This document shows, piece by piece, positions 1 through 11,111 of a DNA stretch of 64,000 bases. The stretch is taken from the NCBI GenBank assembly GCA_001600175.1, contig BCJC01000001.1:186001-250000 (forward strand). Reading direction: 5' to 3'. Each line of letters opens with the position of its first letter. Position 1 is the stretch's first letter. The DNA is from Erythrobasidium yunnanense. Lineage: Eukaryota > Basidiomycota > Cystobasidiomycetes > Erythrobasidiales > Erythrobasidiaceae. Position numbers and translations under genes: made by a program. The notes under the pieces were generated by a model, which was not told where the DNA came from, ran no database searches, and saw nothing but the letters and a program-made list of their open reading frames with translations.

Positions 1-794
1 ATTGAGTCATTCAGCGCGACTGTTCTCAATGCGACTAGCAGAACGAATAGCAGAAGGCTCACCGCTGACGAGCCCCAGGTCGTGAATATACTAGCTACTT
101 CTCGCGTATAGCCGAAGATCAGGAGCGAAAGAACACAGATCGCGCATCCTATCACGATGACGGGCCGCCGTCTTCCGAAGCGCGATTTTGAGCGGTCTGC
201 GACGGTTCCTGCGATACCAATTAGACGTTCAATGATGGTTTCTGTGATTGTCGAGAGGTTGCGAACCTATTATGGGCTGTACTATGAGGCCTGCATACAA
301 AGACAACCTTCAGAGTCAGATTGGCATAACTGAAGGAGTAGAGAGCCTTACCTGACAATGGACCAGCCAAGAAGACGGCGCTCATGCCTGACTTTGAGAG
401 TCCTGTTAGCATAGGAGTATTGAAGGCGATCAGCCAGGTCCTGACTTGTGATACGAGCAGGAATATAGGAAAAGGAAGCACACCAAGAGACAGAAGATAA
501 GGAGACGCGTACGCCATTTCCGTGCTCCATACGAGTTGTAGTCCGAGCAGGTCAATCTGGATGTAGCCGCATTCAAATCAATATGAACCATTCTTTGCCG
601 CTTCAAGGTAGACCAACAGTGATGAGGAGGTTCTTGATCCATCGCTTCTTGCCTTTGACGTGGGCGCGCCTGTAATAAGATATCGATGAGCTCGCGACTT
701 TCTGGCTGCGTCCTGCGGTCAGCTCAGCTCACCCTACAAACTGCAAAGGCGGCCCAGCGCTGGTTGATGGGACAGAAAGGCCGCCGCTGACCAT
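1..794 (-). CDS. SUC/SLC45-type sugar:H+ symporter, 5' part (runs off the window)
   Basis: Six exons can be joined: 733-794, 618-669, 484-556, 352-402, 267-290 and 1-208. The product reads WIKNLLITIDLLGLQLVWST, then EMAYASPYLLSLGLSKSG, AGPLSGLIVQPIIG and VADRSKSRFGRRRPV. The first-helix GLQLVWS-E pattern, the AGPLSG-QP-IG signature and the R-x-G-R-R-R-P loop after helix 2 are typical of sucrose/maltose proton symporters of the plasma membrane (GPH/SLC45 type, for example fission yeast Sut1). The substrate cannot be told from this part. Only about 155 residues, the first two or three of twelve expected helices, lie in the window. Exon 5 is only 24 nt. The start at 794 follows from phase, but the 5' end rests on weak donors (GTGAGC and GTTGGT). 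It diverges from the gene at 1079 across about 280 bp. Confidence 0.8.
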
Positions 795-1078
795 GCTGAA
801 TCACTGTCTCCTAGAGGGTGAAGCTTGGATCCATGTTGACGAGTTGGACGTGGACAGATTTCAAAGCTTTTGAATAAAGATCAAGGCAGAGTCTTGAAAG
901 CACTGTAAAAGAGTGTTACAATCATCAATGTACCCATCAAGATTGCCTTAAGCTGCCCTTTACATCTAGCTTAAACCCACTCAACGCGTCTGTACATCAA
1001 CACCTAACCCAGCTCTAAGACTGGCTGTACCATCAATTCAACACTCATACTACACTCCTGTAAGACTCCTATAACACC

Positions 1079-2943
1079 ATGAACTTCGTATCGAACAGTA
1101 GCGGGATCAACATGGGACGGCGGCAGCGACAGGATCAGAAGGAACAAGGGAAAGAGAGCAAGCTGCAGGAAAGCAGAAGGAAAGCACGACGAAGAAGCAA
1201 CGACAATAAAGACGATGTAGATGCTGTCCTGGTCCTGGATGAAGAGGCCTCCTCAGCGGCATCGTCTTCGGCGTCATCATCCACGCATGAATTCGAAGGC
1301 GACAACGACGACGATGATGAACACGCTACTGGACTTGCATCTGGCTGGCGAAGAGCTGACAGATTGGCACGCGCGACGGCGACTCGGGATCCATTGTTGA
1401 TGTCGACATCACGGCTGGAGCTCCAGCGCGAGAAGGGCATACTCGAGGACGCCCTAAAGGACAGGCGAGTAACCCTACAACGTCATTTTCTATGGTACCA
1501 TGCTTATCGGAGGTGATAAACAGCCTGTCGACCCTACTCATGCTGAGACCGGCTAATACGTCCGCCAAACTACCCGATTTCCTGACGGCGACGCACTCTC
1601 ATCCATCTCCTATACCTCTATCGAAACCGTCAGATACTTCTGCTTACTCTCTGTCCACATCACCAAGCTCGACGGTGACCGCCACCGCTTCACGTCGGCC
1701 ATGGACAGGTACTTCGCAGACTGGTCAGACCTCGCAAGCTATCGCTACCCAGTCTAGTGCCCGTGTTGAAGGTAGTGGATCACCTCGACGACCAAACATA
1801 CACAGGCGGAGGACAGTCACAACTCTGAGCCCAAAGACGGCTACAACTATCGACAAAGGCAAGGGCAAAGCTAGTCCCAAGAAGCAGGCAGAAGGAGAGG
1901 TAGAGGATTTGTCGGCCAACTGGGCAGAAGCGACGCTTTCCTCGACTTCATCCTTCGAAGATCTAGGCTTCGATGATTTCGAGGAGGACGAAGATGAAGA
2001 AGTCTCGCCTACAAAGCGGAAGTCGTCTATCTACAGCGATACCAAAGACAGACATACAACGCCCAAAGCTAGGCGCCTAAACCTCCCCGGATCGCCACGA
2101 TCCCTGCAGCAATCTGCTTCTCCCCAATCTATCTCCGCCACAACATATCACGCACGCACGACTCCTCGTCCTCAAAGACCTTCTAAACCCTCTTCTGCTC
2201 TAAGACGCAGTGCCCCACCCTCGTATGGCCTACCCCGCTCTTCTAATTCCCGAGCGGGGATCCAGAGCGAGCCAGAGCTATTCAGGGATGATCTGCAAGC
2301 AGACGATACTTTCTTGGAACTACTGGAAGCTGCAAAGACATTCATGTCGATGAGCCCTTCTGCAATCTCATCGAGCTCTACAGCTGGTTCATCGTTGTTA
2401 GCTAGTAAGCGCCCATCGGCATCGCAAAGCCACTCGGCGAATTTGCAAAGAAGAAGCGTGAAAGAGGTGGCAGAGACAATGGATGAGAGGGCTATTACGC
2501 CGCCATCGCCACAAGTCCCGACGAGCATGTCGACAAGCACAACGTTTGTCCTCTCTTGGTCGGATTCTCCGCCCTCACATGGCCTAGCGAGCTCTCGAGA
2601 AGGGCTAGAGGATGATGAAGATGGATCGGGAGGTCTCCCATCGCCTACGGCGCATCACGAAAGCATAGCTAGGTCTTTGACCTCGACAGTGCGTTCGCAG
2701 AAGGACGAAAGACGCCATTCAGGCTATGATGAGCTCGCGCAGGAAAAAGTAGAGGAGAAGCATAGCGAGAGCGCAGAGCCTACGGGAAGTGGAAACGGAG
2801 GCTGGTGGGACTGGCTCTCTCGCCAATACAAGCGAATCACGATCGGGATCGGTCTACTAGGAATCGGCTTCGTGATCGCTATTGGAGTAGGACTGATCAA
2901 GAAGCCCTCAATCAGGAGAAGGTGGGCTTTCCCATTTCATTGA
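1079..2943 (+). CDS. Uncharacterised Ser-rich, probably tail-anchored membrane protein
   Basis: Two exons, 1079-1468 and 1513-2943, are joined over a 44-nt GT-AG intron to give 606 residues. I do not recognise the family. The N-terminus is strongly basic (MGRRQRQDQ), followed by an acidic stretch and a short segment likely to be helical (RLELQREKGILEDALKDRR) that runs across the splice junction. The middle is Ser/Thr/Pro-rich and probably disordered, with an acidic patch near FEDLGFDDFEEDEDEE. The only hydrophobic segment is close to the C-terminus (about residues 572-592, starting ITIGIGLLGIG), followed by 14 mostly basic residues, so a tail-anchored topology is inferred. A second methionine at residue 12 is an alternative start. 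ER or mitochondrial outer membrane would fit, but the sequence does not decide. Confidence 0.65.
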
Positions 2944-3426
2944 TGTACAAGGGAAGGAGAAGCTGATGTGCTTTTCGATTGGGAAAGTGTCGGTCCGTCT
3001 AGCCAGGCAGGGCTCTTTACAAGGATATCGTTCTCATAGCGGCACAGCTCGAAGTGCCTCGCACTCCTTGGCATCTTCGACGCTCAAGCTACGGTGCTAC
3101 GATCTGTAACCCGACGCATTGACCCATTCCGCTCTGGGCAATATACGTGCCACCATCGTCGAGCGATGTCTTTGGTTCATATCGATCTAAGACCAAGTTA
3201 GGTACTGGTTCTGCATGTCGCCAGGCACAGTCCCACTGTCTTGACGGCTAGCTGGATCGCTCACTTCGCTCTTGTCCGACTCCCGTCATGCCCACCTTTG
3301 CGAAATCTGCCTTTCCTCACTTCCGCTGTCATCCAACTCCTGCCATAATTCCCCCGCACAAGCTGCCTTTTCACCTGCCATTGTGTTCCCACGTCCTTTG
3401 ATCTTCGATAAGGGCCCATTGATGGC
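2944..3426. other. Intergenic stretch, no gene seen
   Basis: Between the tail-anchored protein gene and the conserved promoter block of the first Cys/His module gene. Open frames here are short, with no recognisable product or codon pattern. Confidence 0.5.
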
Positions 3427-3521
3427 AGGTCCAGCGTGTGTCTTTCCTTTGCAATGTCATACCATTGAAAACAGTGAACCCTTGTCGCCTTTCACGCGCT
3501 TCCACCATAAAACCTGCTCTG
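3427..3521 (+). promoter_or_regulatory. Promoter block of the first Cys/His module gene (copy 1 of 2)
   Basis: This block is clearly related to 4206-4301. Shared words are aggtccag, ttcctttgca, ccattgaaa/acattgaaa and the identical ccaccataaaacctgctctg. The last, with TATA-like ataaaa, lies at the same distance from the start codon in both genes (about 108-110 nt). It was probably copied together with the gene. Promoter function is inferred from position and conservation. Confidence 0.55.
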
Positions 3522-3615
3522 AACAAGTCTATCTGCTCTTGGTTCTGCTCCCACCAGTAACAGGCACTAGCTTTCACTGTTCACTTTCCGAACGCTGACT
3601 ACACTTTACCTCAAT

Positions 3616-3834
3616 ATGCCAGAATGTACGCATCCTTACTTGAAGTATTCTTCTTCAAAAGGCAAGTGGAGGTGCAGAACCAAAGGGTGCAATTACGGAA
3701 GTAAGATACATCAATGCATGGGGAATGGCTGGGAATACGCTGGTACAGACGGATGGGGTAGAACGGTCAGGACCTGTGCCGCTGGCTGCGGCTACAGGCA
3801 CACGGTCACTGCATCTGGCAGTGGATCTTGGTGA
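3616..3834 (+). CDS. Small Cys/His-rich protein, one module
   Basis: One exon, 72 residues, beginning MPECTHPYLKY. It carries a single copy of the module that occurs twice in the next gene. The pattern is C-x-H, then Y, then WRC, x4-C, H-x-C, G-R-x-V and a final C-x3-C-G-Y. Six Cys and two His are spaced like a zinc-binding or disulfide-rich mini-domain. There is no signal peptide or membrane segment, so a cytosolic or nuclear zinc-ribbon-like fold seems more likely than a secreted knot, but this is inference. I do not recognise the family. The start is the first ATG downstream of the duplicated promoter block, at the same spacing as in the neighbouring gene. An unannotated 3' intron cannot be ruled out. 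Confidence 0.6.
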   Translation: MPECTHPYLKYSSSKGKWRCRTKGCNYGSKIHQCMGNGWEYAGTDGWGRTVRTCAAGCGYRHTVTASGSGSW

Positions 3835-4205
3835 GTAGGATCACGCTAAGTCGAGTGCAAGACACTGAAATGCAACCCCGTAGAGCAAGTCTGCCATCGT
3901 GCATTCCGTCATCATTACTCAAAAGAGGTCGTTAGGCTTCGACAAAACAATTGGTAGCGATTCGATCAGTCTTCATTACGTAACACGTTGCTTCTGACTC
4001 TCACCTCTTCTCTTGGCTCGATCGTTTGCAACCCTTTCTTGGCTTACTACTCTGCTCACTAATCCTCGTGACTTTGTATACACACAAGGTCGTGCAAGGC
4101 AAGAGTAAAGGTGTATAGGCTGAGCATCCTTTCTTACCTCCTTAGCTAGGTAGAGCACACTCATCCAACCTGAGCCCTGACTCTCAAACAGTTTCCGCTC
4201 ACTGT
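3835..4205. other. Spacer between the two Cys/His module genes
   Basis: No coding signal recognised. It separates the two duplicated gene units. Confidence 0.5.
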
Positions 4206-4301
4206 AGGTCCAGCCTTTGAACTTCCTTTGCACTGGCATAACATTGAAATGAGCTCGCCTTTTCCCGCCTTTCACAGTCTCCCACCATAAAACCTGCTCT
4301 G
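4206..4301 (+). promoter_or_regulatory. Promoter block of the two-module gene (copy 2 of 2)
   Basis: Aligned to 3427-3521 at an offset of 779-780 nt. The stretch gcctttcac to cctgctctg aligns without gaps, and the 20-nt word ccaccataaaacctgctctg is identical. See copy 1. Confidence 0.55.
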
Positions 4302-4393
4302 GACACGGCTAGCCGCTCTTGGTTTCGCTCGCATCGCAGTATAACCACTCGCACTACTATCTAGGACTATCTAGGGCTCTGAAGCTGCTTATC

Positions 4394-4999
4394 ATGACTA
4401 GGTCTCGCTCCAGGTTCAGCTCGAAGTCCAGATTCGTTCGCTCACAGATTCTCAGAGTTAAGATCGCGCCTTTGGCCATGTCCGACTGCCATCACGATTA
4501 TCGCCAGTACAGGGACTCTTCACCCTACTGGAGATGCTGTAAAGGGAGCTGCGGCATGATACGGGACGACCATCCATGCGCGGATGCAGGCTTTAAGTTC
4601 AGTCACAAGAACGAATCGGGCAGACCAGTTCTGATATGCGCAGCCTTATGCGGATACAAGAAGCTGAAAGATTCCAGGCCCAGCTCGAAGTCTGGCTCGA
4701 GGTCCAGGTCCAGGTCCAGCTCCAGCTCCGTGTCCGATGCCTCGCACTTCTACAAGACTTATATAAAGTCTTTATCCAAGTCCGCGTGCCCGCATTCTTA
4801 TAACCAGTATATCGAGTCTTCACACTACTGGAGGTGCTGTAACCGAAGCTGCGGCATGGTTCAGGACGTTCATCCATGCGCGAATGCTGGCCTCAAGTTT
4901 AGTCACAAGGACAAGTTGGGCAGAACAGTCTTAGAATGCATCGCACTCTGCGGCTACAAGCAAACGGGAGATGTTACAGCTGCATCTAGCTCATCATAA
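4394..4999 (+). CDS. Two-module Cys/His-rich protein
   Basis: 201 residues if translated from the ATG at 4394. That start lies at nearly the same distance from the conserved promoter block as the start of the upstream paralogue. An ATG at 4478 (MSDCHHDYRQY) would start right at the first module and is a real alternative. Two copies of the module (PYWRCCKGSCGM, HPCADAG, FSHK, GRPVL, CAALCGYK and the matching second set) are separated by a Ser/Arg-rich linker of SRSRSR type, which also appears at the N-terminus. The second module lies exactly 300 nt after the first. No signal peptide is visible. RS-like stretches suggest a phosphorylated nuclear or RNA-related protein, but that is only a hint. 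I do not recognise the family. Confidence 0.6.
   Translation: MTRSRSRFSSKSRFVRSQILRVKIAPLAMSDCHHDYRQYRDSSPYWRCCKGSCGMIRDDHPCADAGFKFSHKNESGRPVLICAALCGYKKLKDSRPSSKSGSRSRSRSSSSSVSDASHFYKTYIKSLSKSACPHSYNQYIESSHYWRCCNRSCGMVQDVHPCANAGLKFSHKDKLGRTVLECIALCGYKQTGDVTAASSSS
4501..4980 (+). repeat. Internal direct duplication of the Cys/His module, 300-nt period
   Basis: 4501-4680 and 4801-4980 align without gaps at exactly 300 nt. In the first 60 columns I count 48 identities. The duplicated unit contains one Cys/His module plus linker. Confidence 0.8.
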
Positions 5000-5444
5000 G
5001 CAGTACCCACTGCCTGAATCCAGCTCCAAATGTATCTCTTTACAGAGCTGCCTCAGCACGCTCGTTGCGAGCTTATTCGAGTGCAGTGCAACGTAGACGC
5101 CGAGAAGGCAATACGCTGTCAAAGCATCCAGTCCAGATACGGAATTGCCTGTAGCTCCTCTCAAGCTGATCATTCAGCAGACACATACATCGTTCATGTA
5201 CGCCCATTTGTCGCACAGTATTGGCTCAGGAGTCGGTCACAAGGTTTATTCTCGCAGTCCTTTCTTTTGCTCATGATTGAATCTTTTATTTCTATACCTG
5301 TTTCTGCTCACAACAACAACTACTACCGGCTGCTACGGTGTCTAACAGATCACTACTTAATAACGCTTCACCGGATTAATCGCAGCATTGCACATGACCA
5401 TACAGTTCCAATCTAGTCTCTCGTAATTTTCACCTCGATTGCTA
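5000..5444. other. Intergenic, convergent gene ends
   Basis: Lies between the end of the two-module gene (+) and the end of the remodeler gene (-). A 128-codon open stretch on the + strand shows no recognisable domain and is not called. Confidence 0.5.
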
Positions 5445-8400
5445 CTATCGCATGGACGAGCTCGTAGCGCCATTGATAGCAGGCCCTCGACTCTCGATGT
5501 GCCTCAATCGATCCGTGATCTGCTTGCACAGCTTGATCTGTTTAGGGCCGTCTCTTGTTTGCCTGCATTCGGCTATAAGCGAAGTCGCCTGAGGATCATT
5601 AAGCATGGCTACCCTCCTAGCGAGGTTCTCTCTGTACAGCAAAGTATCAGTCGCCAAGCCTAATGCACGCCGAGTGTACCACTCACATCAGGGCAGCTCG
5701 TCTTTCGCGGATTTCGACGGGGGTGACGCTTCGCCAGACAGTTGCGGTAGAAGGTAGGAGGTGCGCCGGCATTCCATTCTCGATGCCCTCAGGCGGCTTA
5801 TACATCAATCCCGCCCCAGCACTAGGAGCACCGCTTCCATTGATCGGCGTACTTGTCGCGAGCGATGTCTTCTGTTTCTTCGTAGCTGAACCATTCTCCA
5901 GAGCATTCATCTCGGCTCGATCGACTATGGGCTTGAATCCGTCTTCATCTGAATCCTCGTCGATAACAGCGAAGTCTGGGTCGGGAGAATCGGTCTTGAT
6001 GCGCTTGCCGGGTAAATACTCGTTGCCGAGCACATCATCGATGGCTGAGCGATAGTAGTTCTGAATTCTCGAAGATCAGCAAGAAAACAAGAGAGAAAGG
6101 TCAGAACATCTACTTACAGTCTCTTTGCGCTGCCTAAAGCCTCGACCAGTCTGAAGGGCTCGTGCCGTCTCTTCATTCTGGCGTTGTTGTTGCTGCTCTT
6201 CCAGCATGCGGGTCCTGCACAGAAATGCATACGTCAGCATTTTTGCGCTTTCGCCAAAGGATAAGAATACGAACCAGAATCCTCTCTGAGCAGCGATCTC
6301 TCCTTTATCCTCTTCTTCAGCTTGAGCAGCCTTGTTTCTCTCCCAGACCCTCGCATACGAAAACGCTTTGTTCGCCTCCTGTTTTAGTTTCTCCTTCTCC
6401 GCGGCAGCAGCGTCAGGAGTGCCTTCTTTCAGGGTCCTCTCGATCAGGTCATCCATATCTTGCAGAGAGTACGAAATCTCGTTCTTTTGCGCATCTTCAG
6501 CGCTTTCTTCGAACAATGCTTTGGCTCCGAATAAAAGAAGAGACTCGACATTGTTTGGCTCGTCTTCGTCCGATGATTTACGGTCTTCGATGCTATCCAT
6601 CACCAATTGCTCCAGTACCATCTTCCTCTTGCCTGCCTCGATGATCTTCTCTTCGCAAGTTCCCTTCACCATGAGCTTGAAGCACATCACCTTCTTCTTT
6701 TGTCCAATGCGATGTGCTCTGGAGATAGCTTGTAGATCTTGGAAAGGGTTGAAGTCGGCATCGAAGATGATGACTGTATCCGCTGTAGCAAGGTTGATTC
6801 CGACACCTCCAGCTCTGGTAGAGAGGATGAAGACGCCAATATCGGAATTTGGAGCGTTGTATCTATCGATTGCTGTCTGGCGGTCTGATTGGCTGGTACT
6901 GCCGTCCAGTCGTACATGCTTAATCTTCTCGCCCTCAAGGAAGCGCTCTATTATGTTGAGGACGATCACGAATTGTGAGAAGAGAAGTACTCTGTGGCCC
7001 TTCGCCTTGAGTTTCGGAAGGAATTCTCGAAGGAACATGAGCTTAGAGCTAGCTTCGATGAGAGTCTTGTGTAGACCCTTGTCATCTAGCGTGCTCTCAT
7101 GCTCGAGTTCTTCTCGGACTAGATACGGATGACAAAGCGTTTTTCGAAGCTCCATCAGAACGTTTGTGACTTTACTGCGGTTCACCTTGGCTTTGGACTT
7201 CGCTTTTGATGAGTCGTAAATAGCGGCTAAAGCCTCGTAGTTGTGCTCGAGGACGGATTTGTAGACGATCTTCTGAAGGGGACTCATGCTTAAAGGCACA
7301 ATGACCTCCGAAAGTGGAGGGAGATTGAGGACCGCTTCTTTGGTTCGGCGAAGGAAGTATGGCTGAGCCAAAGCTTGCACTTCTTCGACTAGCGCAGGAG
7401 TGAGTTCTGCATACTTGTGGTTTAGCTCATCCAGATCATCGAATCTTTCTGGATCGATGAAGTGCAACAGGTTGAAGAGCTCGCCAAGGTTGTTGTTGAC
7501 AGGAGTACCGGTCAACAGTACCGTATGAGCGATCCTGAGATTGCGGAGAGCCTTCCATAACAGACCGGTACCTCCAGCTTTGAGACGCTGAGCCTCGTCT
7601 ACTACCAGAGCTTCCCATCGTGGAACACGCTTGAAAAGCGCTTGCGAGCGTGCAATAGTCTCGTAGGTAGTAAGAATGACATGAGCTCGTAGTTTTTGCT
7701 CGCTGACTGGACCAGAGGTAAACATCTCGTATTCCTCGATGATCTCCCTAGAAGCTTTCGAGCCGTAGTATCTGCAACACAACCGCTTAGCGTGTGACTC
7801 ACAGAACGTCAATGTTACTCACGGCTGTACTCGAAGGTCTGAAGGAGCCCACTTTTCGAACTCTCTTTGCCAATTCTGAAGCGTAGAGTTCGGCACCTGT
7901 TTAGACAGATTAGCCGTGATACCTCCCTAGTGTTCATTCGCGTACCACCACCAGAAAAGGCAAGCACCCCTCCTCCCGGAAGAGTAGCGAAATGAAGGAG
8001 ATGATCTGGACTGTCTTGCCGAGACCCATCTCGTCGGCTAGGATACAGCCTTTCTTCTTCCACCAGTTGAAGTACTGCAGCAGATACGTGAGTACAGCCT
8101 CACTCACTTAGATAGGACTTGACTGACCAGCCAATTGACACCTTCCAGCTGGAAGTCCATAAGTTTGCCATTCGTAATGAAGTCTGGTTGGTCTTTCATG
8201 GGTTGATAGCTACCAGAAGGCCGAGGCTTGTCGAGAGCAGCCATTTGAGCGATAGAAGGACGAGGAAGGGCGATTCCCTTGAACCGTAAGAAGGTACGAT
8301 AGGCTTCGAGGAAGGCCTCGTATTGAGGATCGTCTGGTTTTGGGAATGGCTCTTCCCAGGTAGCTGTTACAGGACTTATTAGCAGACAACTTGGAGGTTG

Positions 8401-9156
8401 GAGAGCCTGCTTACCGGATTCGTAGGCGAGACCTTGCCATTTAACGTAGATCCTGGCAATTCTATCGATACTTTCGAGCGGGTCTTCGCCTAACTTCTTT
8501 AGATTTGCACTCGGTATATAGTCTGAGCCGTGACTGTTCTTCGGCCAATAATGGACCTCCAGTATCCTATCAGGTGTAAACCATTCCTTCGGGATCTTCT
8601 CGATTGCATCGGGATTTGCTTGAAGACCGAAGTTATCTAGACCTTTCTCATCATCGTCATCTTCCTCTTGCTCAGGTGCGATATCGACGATAGGTCCTTT
8701 CGTAAGGAAGTGCGTAAGACGGCCTTTATGAGCTGCGAAAAGCCAGGCATGAGGCACCCATTGAACATGTCTGAAAGACTGTTCTTTGAACTTGACGAGG
8801 TATTCCGCATCTTCGCTTGGGTTCTTTGGGTCAGGAAGATTGGCTGGCTTGATGATGCGCTTGCTAGGCGAAAGAGGGGGACCAGACGACACGACGTCGA
8901 TGTCTTGAGAGACGGGCCGCCAGGCTAGCATGGCATCGGGTGCTCCCCACGATACACAGTTCTTGCAGCGCCAGTCGTTCGAGTACTGCCAAGTATGGAT
9001 GCTGTCCCGTATGCAGGCATAATGGGCGCCTCTCTTGCAAGTCTTGCATCTGAAGAGTAGATCTTTCACAGCTGACTTGGCTTTAGACTTCGTCTTGCTA
9101 TCGCCTGAGCCGCTGACAGCTGCTACCTCCATGACTTCGTCCTCCTTGTTCTCCTC

Positions 9157-9195
<39 letters not shown>

Positions 9196-10956
9196 GTCGA
9201 TCTCGATAGGTTCGCCCAATACGGAGTTGACGATGCTAGCAGAGCTCATGACCTTGTCACGTTTCTCCTGTAACTCCGCAGACTTGGAAGATCTGGCTGA
9301 AGCGACTACTTCCACTTCGTCGTCGTCTGAAGCCGATCTAGTACACTGCTTGTATTCTTCACTCTTGCAGATCATGCATTGGATACCTTTTGCCTTCTCG
9401 CAGTCGTAGCACGATGCAATCTTGTATGTCTTGTCTGTGTTGAGGTGAGGTTTTGGGTTTCGCTTTGTCGCATATTTGGATATCAGATATTTCTTGAAGT
9501 CGTTTCTGTAGTCTTTGTTGTTGTCGCGAAGTTTGGTTGCAGGGATCTGTGTAGCACGTAAAGCTCGTTAGCATGTCCACTAAAGCTTAAGATGGAAAAT
9601 ACGAACGCATTTGAAATGGTAGGAGTTTGTGCAGCGCTCACACTCGACCCAGCATCCGAGTGCTCGTATGCTTTCTTCGTCCCAATCGCCGTCTGAGGTC
9701 TTACGCTTGCGTTTCTTCATGTACATCGGCAGGAGCTCTTTTGCGGAAGAAGCCTTGCACGCGATGCAATCCTGTCGCGCAATCACGTCAGAACAGTAGA
9801 CATTGTGTGAGCTTTTACTCACATCGAGATGAGCTTGAGTGGGAGAAGCAGACTGCTCTTCTTCCGTGTCTTCATCTTCGTCATTCGATGACTCCAGCTC
9901 GTAGCGCTCGCTGCTTGAGCTCTTCGATGCTCTTGCACGACCACCTTTGGTCTTCGTAGAGATCATCTCCATGTCCGAATCACTGCCAGACTGATCTTCC
10001 TCTTCGTCGATAGTCTCGGGATCCTGCATGGTATAGTCTACTCTCTTCTTTGTTGTCTCACGACTTGATCGTCTAGTAGGCTCCTTCGAGATTTCTCTGC
10101 CTTTACCTTTCCTGCGTTTACGCGTGTCGTTGCCAGACATGATCATGTCCTCGTCATCTTCATCGAGCTCCGAATTGGCGGAGTCTTCCTCTTCTCCCGC
10201 ACTGTCTCGTTCATCGTAGTCTCCTTCAGCACCAGAAGAACGATTACGGCCAGATCTGCGCAGAGGCTGCTTGACCACTTCTTCGTCTTCGGATGGCTCT
10301 TCATCCAGCTCTCCCGCATCGAGTCTGTCTTGATAGTCATCCAGTAGATCTTGATACGTAGCCATATCATTCTCAGTAACCTGTATTCGGACGCGTCAAA
10401 ATTGTATATTATTTGGTTGTATTGTTTTTCTGGCGCGTACAGTGACTTTTCGCCTATCGCTGAGCCTGACGGTGTACAGCATGCCATGTTCTGAATTGTC
10501 CTTACGCCCAAAGATCTTGTCAATCTCGTCGTCTGGCCCTAGTTTCGCTATTTCGACGTCCCCTTCGCTGGAAATGCGTCGTTGTGGTCGGCTCCCTCTG
10601 ACAAGGCGGCGCTGGCGTGTAGGCTTCTGTTCAGCATCGTTGTCTTCATCGCTTGAATCAACAATCGTGATGGAGGAGTCTGCAGCTCGCGTTTTCGCTG
10701 GCATTTCGGTGTTGGTCTGGTTGGAACCGCCTTGAACGACTTCAGCTGACGTCGAAGCCTCTTGATTGACCGACGAATTGGTATCTGGTAAACCCGGCTC
10801 CTTCAGTTTCTTCTTCTTCTTCTTTGTCGTTGTCTTTGCGGTTTCGTCAAGGTCGAGGCCGTGCAGTCTCCGTTGCAAAGCAAAGTACGCTGGACGCGCT
10901 GCTATGGATTCTTTCGAGGGAAGTGGGACGTCGATATAGATGTGAGGATGCCGCAT
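5445..10956 (-). CDS. PHD-chromo-Snf2 chromatin remodeling ATPase (Mi-2/Mit1-like)
   Basis: A multi-exon gene of about 1,600 residues. In order: acidic/basic N-terminus, PHD-type Cys cluster ([13 protein letters not shown] near 9650 and [15 protein letters not shown] near 9020), two chromodomain-like parts ([20 protein letters not shown] and [14 protein letters not shown]), then the Snf2 ATPase. Visible motifs are DEMGLGKT (about 8015-8045), [36 protein letters not shown] and [13 protein letters not shown]. This order fits CHD3/Mi-2 and fission yeast Mit1, nuclear remodelers that work with histone deacetylases in silencing. The last exon is reached through a GTGAGT donor at 5687 and a 55-nt intron with a CTGAT branch site; it adds a basic helical tail ending at 5445. 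Motif II reads DEAQ instead of the usual DEAH. The start at 10956 is the best ATG after the neighbouring stop, but an upstream exon is possible. Confidence 0.85.
9158..9195. repeat. (TCA)n microsatellite inside the remodeler gene
   Basis: Twelve to thirteen uninterrupted TCA units, read on the minus strand as a poly-Asp tract within an acidic linker. Likely length-variable between strains. Confidence 0.9.
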
Positions 10957-11111
10957 GTCCCAAGCATTTAGAGCAACCAAGCAGATCGAAAGCAAGCAAA
11001 GACGTGTAGATTGGCTGAATATCAACAGGTGGAAAGAACGCGCCTTCAAGAATGTCCTGGTCGCTAACAAGGAGTTGAGAATGCTATGCGAATGTAACTT
11101 GATTCTAGTCT

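Noticed and set aside
5030-5416. 128-codon + strand open stretch
   Set aside because: No domain, no upstream promoter-like conservation, and it lies in a convergent 3' region.
6332-7132. 266-codon + strand open stretch across the remodeler gene
   Set aside because: It lies antisense to conserved Snf2 exons and has no domain. Similar antisense open stretches at 38792-39460, 44662-45303 and 2172-2540 were dropped for the same reason.
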